Assembly (NCBI GenBank): GCA_002709405.1
Contig: PAQV01000085.1
Coordinates: 18,885 to 82,884, forward strand
DNA: 64,000 bases
Source: Paracoccaceae bacterium
GTDB taxonomy: Bacteria; Pseudomonadota; Alphaproteobacteria; Rhodobacterales; Rhodobacteraceae
Reading direction: 5' to 3'
Under the pieces are notes generated by a model, which was not told the DNA's origin, made no database searches, and saw only the letters and a list, made by a program, of their open reading frames with translations. A program made the position numbers and the translations under genes. The stretch's first letter is position 1; every line of letters starts with the position of its first letter. Of this stretch, positions 37,477 to 46,036 are shown one piece after another.

Positions 37477-38627
37477 GCGCGGATCTCCTTGAGGGATGTC
37501 GCAATGGGATAAAGGCTGAGGAAGCGGGCCCGCAGGATGGACACGAAGAGCGCCACGGCGACCAGCTGGTGCACGATGGCCAGGCCCACCGGGGCGGCGT
37601 AAAGGACGGTCATGATGCCCAGCACGATTTGCAGGGCCAGCACGGCCAGGACCATGTTGAAGGCAAAGCGCGTGCGCGGGTGGGCGCTGCGCCGGCCGCG
37701 CAGCCAGACAACGATGCCGAAGGCGGCGACCAGGTAGCCGACGATGCGGTGGATGAACTGCACAAGGCCCGGGCTTTCAAAGAAATTCCGCCAGAGCGGT
37801 TCGATGTGAAACGCATTGGGCGGGAAGATCTGCCCGCCCATCAGCGGCCAGTCGGTATAGGATCGGCCGGCGTCGATCCCGGCGACCAGCGCGCCCAGCA
37901 GGATCTGCAGGAAGGCCAGGTGCAACAGCCCCGTCGACAGGCCGTAAAGCTTGCGCTCACTTGCCCGGTGGGCCTGCATCAACTCGCGTTCGGGGCGGGC
38001 CAGTTTCATGATGAACCAGGCGATGACGCCCAGGATGACGAAGGCCAGGCCCAGGTGCACGGCCAGCCGGTAGCTGGCGACCGAGGTCATGCCCTCGCCC
38101 TGGGTCACGCCCGAGGCCACCATCCACCAGCCGATCGCGCCCTGCAGGCCGCCGAGCGCGCCGGGGATCACAAGCCGTCCGGCCCAGCCCGCGGGCATGG
38201 ATTTCGTGACCAGGAAGCCCAGGAAGCCCAGGGCCCAGACCAGCCCGATGATGCGGCCCAGTTGGCGGTGGCTCCATTCCCACCAGTAGATCTGCTTGAA
38301 ATCATGCAGCTCCATCCACTGGTTCTGGATCCGGAACTGGTCGATCTGCTGGTATTTCTCGAATTCCGCCTGCCAGTCGGCTTGCGTCATCGGGGGGATG
38401 GCCCCGTGGATCGGCGCCCATTCGGTGATCGACAGCCCGCTGTCGGTCAGCCGCGTCAGGCCGCCCACCACGATCATTGCCACCACGAGGGCAAACAGTA
38501 CCGCCAGCCAGGCCCGGACCAGGCCCCGTGCTCCGCCCCGGCCCCGGTCGATGCCGCCGGGAGCGGTCGCGGGCTGCGCGGGCGCGTCGGCGCCGACCTC
38601 TTCGAAGAGCTTTCTCTGTCCGGTCAT
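37473..38627 (-). CDS. ctaA: Heme A synthase
   Basis: A 384-residue integral membrane protein of the COX15/CtaA family that oxidises haem O to haem A for cytochrome aa3. Eight membrane segments are visible, starting AWLAVLFALVVAMIVVGGLTRLTDSGLS. The haem-ligand histidines sit in YWWEWSHRQLGR and in FIHRIVGYLVA and IVHQLVAVAL. The length matches the alphaproteobacterial type 2 form. The start at 38627 follows AGAGGA; a much longer open frame upstream is not coding. It overlaps the carboxypeptidase start. Confidence 0.94.
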   Translation of the reverse strand: MTGQRKLFEEVGADAPAQPATAPGGIDRGRGGARGLVRAWLAVLFALVVAMIVVGGLTRLTDSGLSITEWAPIHGAIPPMTQADWQAEFEKYQQIDQFRIQNQWMELHDFKQIYWWEWSHRQLGRIIGLVWALGFLGFLVTKSMPAGWAGRLVIPGALGGLQGAIGWWMVASGVTQGEGMTSVASYRLAVHLGLAFVILGVIAWFIMKLARPERELMQAHRASERKLYGLSTGLLHLAFLQILLGALVAGIDAGRSYTDWPLMGGQIFPPNAFHIEPLWRNFFESPGLVQFIHRIVGYLVAAFGIVVWLRGRRSAHPRTRFAFNMVLAVLALQIVLGIMTVLYAAPVGLAIVHQLVAVALFVSILRARFLSLYPIATSLKEIRA

Positions 38628-38689
38628 GTGGTCCTCTGATCCGTGGTCGCGGGAAAGGTATGGCGGGGAAGGTCCAACGTCCAGACGGG

Positions 38690-39436
38690 CTAGTCCTGGC
38701 GGTCTTTCCAGCGGACCATCTGCCGCAGGATCCCGTGCAGCATCTGCACGTCGGACCGGGTCAGGGGCATGCGGCTCCACAGGTTGCGCAGGACGATCTT
38801 CATGCCCTCGGCCTTGGTGTCGGGAAAGAAGAACCCCGCCTCGTCCAGCCGGGTTTCGTAATGTTCGGCCAGCTTTTCGATCTCGATGTGCTCTGCCCAG
38901 TCGGCCCCGGCCAGTTCGGTCCGCTCGTGAGTGATCTCGGTGCTGGCCCGGCGCCATTCATAGGCCGTCAGCAGAACGCACTGGGCCAGGTTGAGAGAGG
39001 CGAACTCGGGGTTCACCGGGACCGAAATGATGGCATTGGCCCGGGCGATGTCGTCGTTTTCCAGGCCCGCGCGTTCGGGGCCAAACAGAACGGCCACGCG
39101 CTGGCCGGCGGCGATCTTTTCGGCGGCCATGGTCATGGCACGTTCCGGAGAGACCACGGGCTTGGTCAGCCCGCGCGACCGGGCGGTGGTGGCGAAGACA
39201 TAGGCGCAATCGTCGACGGCCTGGTCGGTGGTGTCGAACAGGCGGGCATCGTCCAGCAACCGCCCGGCCCCGCTGGACATGGCCACGGCCGCCGGGTTGG
39301 GCCAGCCGTCGCGCGGGGCGACAAGGCGCATCCGGTCCAGGCCAAAGTTCCACATGGCGCGCGAGGCCGCCCCGATGTTCTCGCCCATCTGCGGGCGGAC
39401 AAGCACGAAGGCGGGTTGGGGCGTGTCGCTGGGCAT
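38690..39436 (-). CDS. TrmJ-type RNA 2'-O-methyltransferase (SPOUT)
   Basis: A 248-residue SPOUT methyltransferase of the TrmH group 1 / TrmJ type, probably methylating a tRNA ribose at position 32. Key motifs are FVLVRPQMGENIGAASRAMW at the N-terminus, VAVLFGPERAGLENDD and ISVPVNPEFASLNLAQ, which form the trefoil-knot cofactor site. ATG 39436 with AGGA five bases upstream is taken as the start; a TTG at 39475 gives 13 Pro/Arg-rich residues that look spurious. Confidence 0.9.
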   Translation of the reverse strand: MPSDTPQPAFVLVRPQMGENIGAASRAMWNFGLDRMRLVAPRDGWPNPAAVAMSSGAGRLLDDARLFDTTDQAVDDCAYVFATTARSRGLTKPVVSPERAMTMAAEKIAAGQRVAVLFGPERAGLENDDIARANAIISVPVNPEFASLNLAQCVLLTAYEWRRASTEITHERTELAGADWAEHIEIEKLAEHYETRLDEAGFFFPDTKAEGMKIVLRNLWSRMPLTRSDVQMLHGILRQMVRWKDRQD

Positions 39437-39647
39437 GGGCGTCCTGGTCGGGGCTCTCTGGTTGGGGTGGTTCAAGGGCGGCGGCGTTGGGCACGTGCCT
39501 TAGAGCCCGGGGCCGCCGAGGGCAAGGGTCCCTGCCCTGCTCATATGGGCCATCTGCGCGTCATCAGGACCGAGACCGCACGTCGCCTTTGCTTCATCCG
39601 TGCAATCCGTTAAACGGCAGGTCACCTGATTGCGATACCAGAGCCTC

Positions 39648-40268
39648 ATGACCGAACAGCCGCAGACATACCTGATCACGCCGCCCAGCTTCGAGGCGGA
39701 CACCTTTCCCCAGGTGCTGGCCCGCCTGCTGGACGACCAGCCGGTGGCCTGTGTCCGCCTGGCGCTGGCCAGCCGGGACGAAGACGATATCTCGCGCGCG
39801 GCCGATGCCCTGCGCCTGGTCTGCCACGACCGCGATGTCTGCCTGGTGGTGTCCGACCACCTGTTGCTGGCCCAGAAACTGGGGCTGGACGGGGTGCACC
39901 TGACGTCCGGCGTCCGCGGCGTGCGCGATGCGCGCAAGGCGCTGGGGATCGAGGGCATCGTGGGCAGCTTCTGCGGCCAGTCCCAGCATGACGGCATGAC
40001 CGCCGGAGAGGCCGGGGCCGATTACATCAGCTTCGGGCCGGTGGGCGGAGGCGCGCTGGGGGACGGCGCGCTGGCCGAACGTGACCTGTTCGAATGGTGG
40101 TCGCAGATGATCGAACTGCCGGTGGTCGCCGAAGGCGGGCTTGGCACGGCCGAGGTGCGCGCCCTGGCGCCCTTCACCGACTTCTTCGGGTTCGGCCAGG
40201 AAATCTGGGGGGCAGAGGACCCGCTGGCCACGCTCAAGACCCTGCGCGCGGCCATGGCAGATGGCTGA
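39648..40268 (+). CDS. ThiE-like thiamine phosphate synthase family protein
   Basis: A 206-residue TIM-barrel protein of the ThiE/TenI family. LGLDGVHLTSG, GADYISFGPVGGG and VVAEGGLGTAEV correspond to the phosphate-binding strands. The usual N-terminal QLR-x-K pyrophosphate-binding motif of ThiE is replaced by VRLALASRDED, so thiamine phosphate synthase activity is uncertain. No thi genes or TPP riboswitch are nearby. ATG 39648 is used; TTG 39630 is a longer option. It converges on the HupE gene with a 20-bp palindrome between. Confidence 0.78.
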   Translation: MTEQPQTYLITPPSFEADTFPQVLARLLDDQPVACVRLALASRDEDDISRAADALRLVCHDRDVCLVVSDHLLLAQKLGLDGVHLTSGVRGVRDARKALGIEGIVGSFCGQSQHDGMTAGEAGADYISFGPVGGGALGDGALAERDLFEWWSQMIELPVVAEGGLGTAEVRALAPFTDFFGFGQEIWGAEDPLATLKTLRAAMADG

Positions 40269-40285
40269 CCGCTCGCCAAGGGGCC

Positions 40286-40305
40286 AGATTATTAGCTAAT
40301 AATCT
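40286..40305. terminator. Perfect 20-bp AT-rich palindrome between convergent genes
   Basis: AGATTATTAGCTAATAATCT is a perfect palindrome, flanked by GGGGC (40280-40284) and GCCCC (40307-40311), which extend the stem after one mismatch. It lies 18 bases after the ThiE-like stop and 22 bases before the HupE stop. It fits a bidirectional terminator, though it could also be a protein-binding dyad. Confidence 0.55.
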
Positions 40306-40326
40306 CGCCCCGACCCGGCCGGCCGA

Positions 40327-41466
40327 CTACAGGAAGACCCGTTCGACGAACCACCACGCGCCCACCAGCCCGATGATGGCCGAGGCGGGGATCGCGATGG
40401 CCGACCGGTACCAGGGCTTGGTGCCAAACCACATGCCCACGGCCAGGAAGGCCACGGCGATCACCGACAGCTGGCCGAATTCCACCCCGATGTTGAAGCC
40501 GATCAGCGCCGGGAAGAACTGTCCCTCCGGCAGGCCGAACTCTCCCAGGACGCTGGCAAAGCCCAGCCCGTGCAGCAGGCCAAAGCCGAAGATGACCACC
40601 GGCCGCCAGCGTGTCAGGTGGCCAAGGAAGATGTTTTCCAGCGCCACATAGGTGATCGAGGCGGCAATCAGCGGCTCGACGATGCTGGGCGGCACCTGGA
40701 CCCAGCCCAGGGCTCCGAAGGCCAGCGTGACGGTATGGGCCAGGGTAAAGGCCGACACCTGCCACAGCAGGGTGGACAGGCCCGTGCTCAGGAAAAACAG
40801 GCCCAGGACGAACAGGATGTGATCCAGGCCGAGGGGCACGATATGTTCGAACCCCACGGGGATGTACTGGGCGAAGACCAGCCAGCCCGACGCCGCGCCG
40901 CCGCCCTCCAGCGGGATGGGCGGCGTGCTGTCGCCGCCGTCGACATAGCCGGTGAAGGGTTCTTCGACCCCCAACTGGCGCAGGATCAGCGTGCCGGCAC
41001 CCGCGGGCCAGGTCAGCACCATCTCGTCCGCCCCGGCCGGAAGATCGCCCCGCACCACCAGCTCGGAACTGCGCGCCAGCCGTGGATCGCCCATCGGCCC
41101 CGCGTCGAACCCGGTGACCGTCAGGGCCACCGGTCCGCCGGCCTCGACCGCAACCCTGCCGATCCACTCTTCGGCAAAGGGGAGGAAACGGTCCTCCAGG
41201 CTGCCCTTGTCCAGGCCCCGCAGGTCATCGTAGGTCCCGCCTTCGGCCGCCTCGTCGGTATCGCCCAGCCCATCAAGGTCGATCCCGGCCAGGAAGGCCT
41301 CGGCGTTCAGGCGGAAGACGAAGGACACCTCGGTCCCGTCCACGGTGAAATCGGCAATCGTCGGCGACACCTCGTGAGCGTCACTTGGCGCACCGAACAG
41401 CACACCAATTGACAAAAGGATTGCGCACCACAGCTTGTAGCCGTGAACGAAAGGAAATCTTTGCAT
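40327..41466 (-). CDS. HupE/UreJ family membrane protein with an N-terminal exported domain
   Basis: A 379-residue protein. A signal peptide covers about residues 1-30 (WCAILLSIGVLFGAPSDAHE), then a 160-residue extracytoplasmic domain. The C-terminal half has about seven membrane segments of the HupE/UreJ_2 type. Conserved histidines lie in GLDHILFVLGLF and LAHTVTLAFG. HupE proteins are nickel permeases; the fused form is often annotated only as HupE/UreJ family, and its substrate is unproven. Its ATG (41466-41464) overlaps the start of the divergent DUF4198-type gene, an unusual layout. Confidence 0.82.
   Translation of the reverse strand: MQRFPFVHGYKLWCAILLSIGVLFGAPSDAHEVSPTIADFTVDGTEVSFVFRLNAEAFLAGIDLDGLGDTDEAAEGGTYDDLRGLDKGSLEDRFLPFAEEWIGRVAVEAGGPVALTVTGFDAGPMGDPRLARSSELVVRGDLPAGADEMVLTWPAGAGTLILRQLGVEEPFTGYVDGGDSTPPIPLEGGGAASGWLVFAQYIPVGFEHIVPLGLDHILFVLGLFFLSTGLSTLLWQVSAFTLAHTVTLAFGALGWVQVPPSIVEPLIAASITYVALENIFLGHLTRWRPVVIFGFGLLHGLGFASVLGEFGLPEGQFFPALIGFNIGVEFGQLSVIAVAFLAVGMWFGTKPWYRSAIAIPASAIIGLVGAWWFVERVFL
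41409..41439 (+). promoter_or_regulatory. Candidate promoter for the DUF4198-type gene inside the HupE 5' end
   Basis: A perfect TTGACA (41409-41414) and a CTTGTA (41434-41439) lie 19 bases apart on the + strand, within the first 20 codons of the divergent HupE gene. A transcript from here would carry the AAAGGAAA ribosome site before ATG 41465. The 19-base spacing is slightly long. Confidence 0.35.
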
Positions 41467-42262
41467 GTCTTACCCGCGTCTTGCCCTTGGATTTGTCGCC
41501 TGTATGGCAGCCGGGCCCGTGCTTGGCCATGAGTTCTGGATCGAACCGGTGGACTATACGCTCGACCCCGGCGCGCCCGTGATCGCCGAGTTGAAGAACG
41601 GGCAGGAATTCGTCGGCAACACGCTCAGCTATTTCGGCCCGCGCATCACCCGCTTCGACATGATCCGGGGCAACGACGTCGTGGCGGTCATGGGCCGCGC
41701 GGGCGACATCCCGGCGATGACCATGGACGCTCCGGCCGAGGGGCTGTGGTCCATCGTGCATGAAACCAGGCCCCAGAAGCTGACCTATGACAGCTGGGAC
41801 AAGTTCGCGGCCTTTGCAGAGCACAAGGATTTCCCCGACATCGCCGCCCGCCACGAGGCGCGCGGCCTGCCCCGCGAGGGCTTTGGCGAAACCTATACCC
41901 GCCATGTCAAATCGCTCGTGGCCATCGGATCGGGGCTGGGATCGGACGTGATTTCGGGGATGGAGACCGAGTTCGTGGCCCTGCTGAACCCCTATACCGA
42001 CGCGCTGGATGCGGGCCTGCCGGTGCGGCTGCTCTACCAGGGGGCGCCGCGCGAAGATGCCCAGGTGGAAATCTTCGACCGCGCGCCCGACGGGGCCGTG
42101 GCCATTTCGACCCTGCGCACCGATGACACAGGCACCGCGCTGATCCCGGTGCAACCGGGCCACGAATATCTGCTGGATGCGGTCGTCCTGCGTCCCGCGC
42201 CAGACAGCGCGCCCGAGGTCTGGCAATCGCTTTGGGCCGGCCTGACCTTTGCCGTGCCCTGA
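41465..42262 (+). CDS. Exported DUF4198-type protein, possible metal-uptake accessory
   Basis: A 265-residue exported protein. The signal peptide ends near residue 21 (LALGFVACMAAGPVLGHEFW). HEFWIEPVDYTLDPG at the mature N-terminus and the C-terminal Ig-like region match DUF4198, a family related to periplasmic nickel/cobalt uptake components. The mature protein starts with a histidine-containing motif that could bind metal. An AAAGGAAA site lies seven bases before the ATG. Pairing with a HupE/UreJ gene supports a role in metal transport, but no TonB receptor or Ni enzyme is adjacent. Confidence 0.75.
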   Translation: MSYPRLALGFVACMAAGPVLGHEFWIEPVDYTLDPGAPVIAELKNGQEFVGNTLSYFGPRITRFDMIRGNDVVAVMGRAGDIPAMTMDAPAEGLWSIVHETRPQKLTYDSWDKFAAFAEHKDFPDIAARHEARGLPREGFGETYTRHVKSLVAIGSGLGSDVISGMETEFVALLNPYTDALDAGLPVRLLYQGAPREDAQVEIFDRAPDGAVAISTLRTDDTGTALIPVQPGHEYLLDAVVLRPAPDSAPEVWQSLWAGLTFAVP

Positions 42263-42305
42263 CCTCCCCCTTGCGGCACGGGCCAATTCCCGCCAATAGA
42301 GCGTC

Positions 42306-43205
42306 ATGACCCACGTCCCCGCCACCGAGATCCTGTGCATCGGCTCTGTCCTTTGGGACGTCATCGGCCGCGCCCCGCTCCATATGCGCCAAGGCTCTGA
42401 TGTGCCGGGGCGCATCACCCGCCTGCCCGGCGGCGTCGCCCTGAACATCGCCATGACGCTGGCCCATTTCGGTATGCGCCCGGTGCTGCTGAGCACCGTT
42501 GGCCGCGATGCCGAGGGCGACGAGCTGACCCATGCCTGCCAGGGGTTGGGCCTTGTGACCGAACACCTCTACCGGTCCGAGGACCTGCCCACCGACCGCT
42601 ACATGGCCGTCGAGGGCGCCAACGGGCTGATCGCCGCGATTGCCGATGCCCATTCGCTGGAAGCGGCCGGATCGAAGATCCTGCGCCCGCTTTTGGGCGG
42701 CGCGCTTGGCAGTGAAAGCGCCCCTTACGACGGCCTGATCGCGCTCGATGGCAACCTGACCGTGGGCCTGCTGGACGACATTTCGAAACATCCCGCCTTT
42801 GCCCGGGCTGACCTGCGCGTGGCCCCGGCCTCGCCCGGCAAGGCCGACCGGCTGCTGCCCTTCCTGGCCGCCGGACGCGCCACGCTTTATGTCAACCTCG
42901 AAGAGGCCGGGCTGCTGGCCGGGCGCAGCTTTGACAGCTCGGCCGAGGCCGCCCAACACCTGGTCAACCGCGGAGCCGCCCGCGTGCTGGTCACCGATGG
43001 CGGCCGGGCCACATCCGATGCCGACCCGCGCGGCGTCCATACTCAAACCCCGCCCGAAGTGCTGGTGACCCGTGTCACCGGGGCGGGCGACACCTTCATG
43101 GCCGCCCATATTGCCGCCGAGGCCCGGGGCGAACCCCGTGACGCCGCGCTGCATCTCGCGCTGGACGCGGCCGCCGCTTACGTCTCTGGAGGCCAGGACA
43201 CTTGA
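42306..43205 (+). CDS. PfkB family kinase, probable pseudouridine kinase
   Basis: A 299-residue ribokinase-like sugar kinase. The substrate motif region RITRLPGGVALNIAMTLAHFG is N-terminal. The PfkB signature TRVTGAGDTFMAAH, with its catalytic aspartate, is C-terminal. Its stop overlaps the psuG start by four bases (TTGA), so phosphorylation of pseudouridine, the substrate step before PsuG, is the likely role. Other nucleoside kinases share the fold. Confidence 0.87.
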   Translation: MTHVPATEILCIGSVLWDVIGRAPLHMRQGSDVPGRITRLPGGVALNIAMTLAHFGMRPVLLSTVGRDAEGDELTHACQGLGLVTEHLYRSEDLPTDRYMAVEGANGLIAAIADAHSLEAAGSKILRPLLGGALGSESAPYDGLIALDGNLTVGLLDDISKHPAFARADLRVAPASPGKADRLLPFLAAGRATLYVNLEEAGLLAGRSFDSSAEAAQHLVNRGAARVLVTDGGRATSDADPRGVHTQTPPEVLVTRVTGAGDTFMAAHIAAEARGEPRDAALHLALDAAAAYVSGGQDT

Positions 43206-44119
43206 TCGACATCACCTACAGCGCCGAGGTCGCCGCGGCCAAATCCTGGGGCAAGCCCATTGTCGCGCTGGAAAGCACGATCATCACCCATGGCATGCCC
43301 GCGCCGCGCAACCTGGAAGTCGCCTGCGCGGTCGAGGACATCATCCGCGCCGAAGGGGCCGTGCCCGCGACCATCGCGGTGCTGGACGGCCGCCTGCACG
43401 TGGGGCTGGAACCGGCCCAGTTGGACACCCTGGGCCATGCAACCGACGTGGCCAAGCTGTCGCGCGCCGACCTGGCCGTGTGCCTGGCCAACGGGGGCAC
43501 CGGGGCCACCACCGTCGCCGCCACCATGATCGCCGCCCGGGCCGCGGGCATCGCGGTCTTTGCCACCGGCGGCATCGGCGGCGTGCACAAGGGGGCCGAG
43601 ACCAGCTTTGACATATCCGCCGACCTGCGCGAACTGGCCCAGACCCCGGTCACCGTGGTCGCCGCCGGGGCCAAGGCGATCCTGGACCTGCCCAAGACCC
43701 TGGAAGTGCTGGAAACCTACGGCGTGCCCGTCATCGCCTATGGCCAGGACGATTTCCCGGCCTTCTGGTCGCCGTCCTCCGGCCTGCCCGCGCCCCTGCG
43801 CATGGACACCCCCGAGGCCATCGCCCGCGCCCACCTGATGCGCGGCGCGCTCGGCCTGCCCGGCGGTCAGCTTGTGGCCAACCCGATCCCGGCCGCCGAT
43901 GCGATCCCGGCAGACACCCTGGCCCCGATCATCGCCCGGGCCCAGGCCGAGGCCGACGCCCAGGGGATCACCGCCAAGGCCGTGACGCCCTTCCTGCTGC
44001 AACGCATCTTCGAGGCCACCTCGGGCCAGTCGCTCGAGGCAAATATCGCCCTGGTGGCAAACAATGCCCGGCTGGCCGCAGGCATTGCCCACGCCATAGG
44101 CAACCAGACCGCGAAATGA
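43202..44119 (+). CDS. psuG: Pseudouridine-5'-phosphate glycosidase
   Basis: A 305-residue enzyme that cleaves the C-glycosidic bond of pseudouridine 5'-phosphate to uracil and ribose 5-phosphate. Signatures are VALESTIITHGMPAPRN at the N-terminus, NGGTGATTVAATM, and FATGGIGGVHKGAETSFDIS with the active-site lysine region. It starts with TTG overlapping the kinase stop, with AGGA just upstream. Together the pair degrades pseudouridine from RNA turnover. Confidence 0.94.
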   Translation: MIDITYSAEVAAAKSWGKPIVALESTIITHGMPAPRNLEVACAVEDIIRAEGAVPATIAVLDGRLHVGLEPAQLDTLGHATDVAKLSRADLAVCLANGGTGATTVAATMIAARAAGIAVFATGGIGGVHKGAETSFDISADLRELAQTPVTVVAAGAKAILDLPKTLEVLETYGVPVIAYGQDDFPAFWSPSSGLPAPLRMDTPEAIARAHLMRGALGLPGGQLVANPIPAADAIPADTLAPIIARAQAEADAQGITAKAVTPFLLQRIFEATSGQSLEANIALVANNARLAAGIAHAIGNQTAK

Positions 44120-44193
44120 CCGCCGCGATGCATGCGACCATTGTCGCACTGATGCACCGTTCCTAAATTATCCCGGTCTACAACGGGACGAAG

Positions 44194-44925
44194 ATGACAA
44201 CACCTTTCACGCCCGAGCACCGCAAAGCCGGTCTCCTCCAATCCCTGCGCTCCTCGTTCCTGACCGGGATCGTGGTGATCGCGCCTGTCGGCCTGACCTT
44301 CTGGCTGATCTTCTCGGTGGTCAGCTGGGTGGACAAGGTCGTGCTGCCCTTTGTGCCGGACAAGCTGCAGCCCGAAAACCTGTTCGGTATCAACTTCTTC
44401 GGCGTCGGCGTGGTGATCTTCCTGTTCTTCACCATCGTCGTGGGTTGGGTCGCCAAGGGCCTGATCGGCCGGTCGCTGATCCGCCAGGCCGAAACCATCG
44501 TCGACCGCATGCCGGTGGTGCGCACGGTCTACAACGGGATCAAGCAGATCTCGGAAACCGTCTTTGCCCAGACCGAACGGTCGTTCGAGAAAGCCGTGCT
44601 GATCGAATATCCGCGCCGGGGCATCTGGGCCATCGGCTTCATCTCGACCTATGCCAAGGGCGAAATCCTGCGCCGTGCGGGCAATGGCCAGAAGATGATG
44701 AGCGTGTTCGTGCCCACAACGCCCAACCCGACCTCGGGTTTCCTGCTGTATTTCCCGGCCGAAGACGTGCACGAACTGGACATGAGTGTCGAGGAAGCCG
44801 CCAAGCTGGTGATCTCGGCCGGCCTTGTCTATCCGAACGACAAGAACGGATCCGGTGACAAGACCGATGACGGGGACGAACCGGCCGTGCTCGACCCGCG
44901 CGACCGGATCCGCGAACGCGCCTGA
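44194..44925 (+). CDS. DUF502 family membrane protein
   Basis: A 243-residue protein with two N-terminal membrane segments (GIVVIAPVGLTFWLIFSVV and GVGVVIFLFFTIVVGW) followed by a soluble domain typical of DUF502 (MPVVRTVYNGIKQISETVF, FVPTTPNPTSGFLLYF). The function is unknown in bacteria. It lies 74 bases after psuG on the same strand and converges on the patatin gene. The tail is Asp-rich. Confidence 0.87.
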   Translation: MTTPFTPEHRKAGLLQSLRSSFLTGIVVIAPVGLTFWLIFSVVSWVDKVVLPFVPDKLQPENLFGINFFGVGVVIFLFFTIVVGWVAKGLIGRSLIRQAETIVDRMPVVRTVYNGIKQISETVFAQTERSFEKAVLIEYPRRGIWAIGFISTYAKGEILRRAGNGQKMMSVFVPTTPNPTSGFLLYFPAEDVHELDMSVEEAAKLVISAGLVYPNDKNGSGDKTDDGDEPAVLDPRDRIRERA

Positions 44926-44975
44926 ACGCCTGCGCGGGGCGCATCACGGGCCCCGCGCCACCGCACCCGTCATGT

Positions 44976-46022
44976 TCAGCTGAACATGTCCACCATGTCG
45001 ACGCTGCTGCGCTTGCCGATATCGTCGAAATGCGCCTCCAGGAACGCCTCGGCCGAGGCCCGCCCCGCCGCCTTCAGCTGCGACAGCACCGGCGCCGTCG
45101 GCACCAGCTTGGTGGCCACCGACAATTCGTTCATCAACGGGTCATCGGCGATCATGTGCAGGTGCAACCGCCGCATCCGGCCGTCCGGCAGCGTCCCGTC
45201 ATCCAGCAGGCGCTGGACAAAGGCAATCGCCCGCATCTCGCGCAGCAACGACGAGTTGAAACTGATCTCGTTCACCCGGTTCTGGATCTGCTGCGGCGTC
45301 ACCGGCAGTTCCGACCGCTCCAGCGGGTTGATGTTGATCACCACGATATCCTGCGGCAGATCCCGCGAAAACAGCGGGAACAACGCCGGGTTGCCCGTGT
45401 ACCCGCCGTCCCAATAGGCCTCGCTTTCGCCGGTCACCGGGTCCTCGATCTCGACCGCCTTGAAGATCGTCGGCAGACAGGCCGAGGCCAGGATCGCATC
45501 CGTCGAAATCTCGTCCCCCGAAAACACCCGGATCTTGCCCGTCCGCACATTGGTCGCGCAGATGAACAGCGCCGGATCCGACCGCGAGCACACCTTTTCA
45601 TAGTCGAAGACCTCGACCACCGACCGCAACGGGTTGGCATAGAACGGCCCGTAGGCATAGGGCGACATCAACCGCGACAGGGTCTCGCCCATCATGTAGG
45701 CTGGCGAATACTCGATCGCATTGGCCACCCGGCGCGGGTTGAACCCGTCCATCCAGGTGCTCAGCCCCGGCTCGTCCACCGCCCCCATCTGGGTCCACAA
45801 CCAGTCCAGGTTGTCGCGCGCGCCCTCGCGCCCGCTGTGCACCAGCCCCGATTTCACCGCCGCCCCGTTCAGCGCCCCGGCCGAGGTGCCAGAGATCCCG
45901 GCGATCTCCAGGTCGTCTTCCTCCAGCAACCGGTCCAGCACGCCCCAGGTATAGGCCCCATGTGCGCCGCCGCCCTGCAAAGCCAGGTTGATCTTCTTCT
46001 TCACCACGTCACGCCTCGCCAC
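44976..46022 (-). CDS. Patatin-like phospholipase family protein
   Basis: A 348-residue patatin-fold lipid acyl hydrolase. The oxyanion loop is LQGGGAHGAYTWG, the nucleophile elbow is GISGTSAGALNG (G-x-S-x-G), and the catalytic aspartate is in WDGGYTGNP. No signal peptide is seen, so it is probably cytoplasmic. It is followed on the - strand, upstream, by 3-hydroxybutyrate dehydrogenase. That neighbour raises the possibility of a role in polyhydroxyalkanoate or lipid turnover, but this is inference. Repeat copy 6 lies between them. Confidence 0.88.
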   Translation of the reverse strand: MARRDVVKKKINLALQGGGAHGAYTWGVLDRLLEEDDLEIAGISGTSAGALNGAAVKSGLVHSGREGARDNLDWLWTQMGAVDEPGLSTWMDGFNPRRVANAIEYSPAYMMGETLSRLMSPYAYGPFYANPLRSVVEVFDYEKVCSRSDPALFICATNVRTGKIRVFSGDEISTDAILASACLPTIFKAVEIEDPVTGESEAYWDGGYTGNPALFPLFSRDLPQDIVVININPLERSELPVTPQQIQNRVNEISFNSSLLREMRAIAFVQRLLDDGTLPDGRMRRLHLHMIADDPLMNELSVATKLVPTAPVLSQLKAAGRASAEAFLEAHFDDIGKRSSVDMVDMFS

Positions 46023-46036
46023 GGGGCGCCCGGCCC

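Noticed and set aside
39437..39475. TTG start for the TrmJ-type gene
   Set aside because: It adds 13 Pro/Arg-rich residues with no ribosome site, while ATG 39436 has AGGA at good spacing and begins where the family does.
39500..39660. TPP riboswitch before the ThiE-like gene
   Set aside because: Neither the CTGAGA nor the ACCTGATC-type core element was found in a TPP-riboswitch arrangement. A CACCTGATT word occurs near the start without its partner helix.
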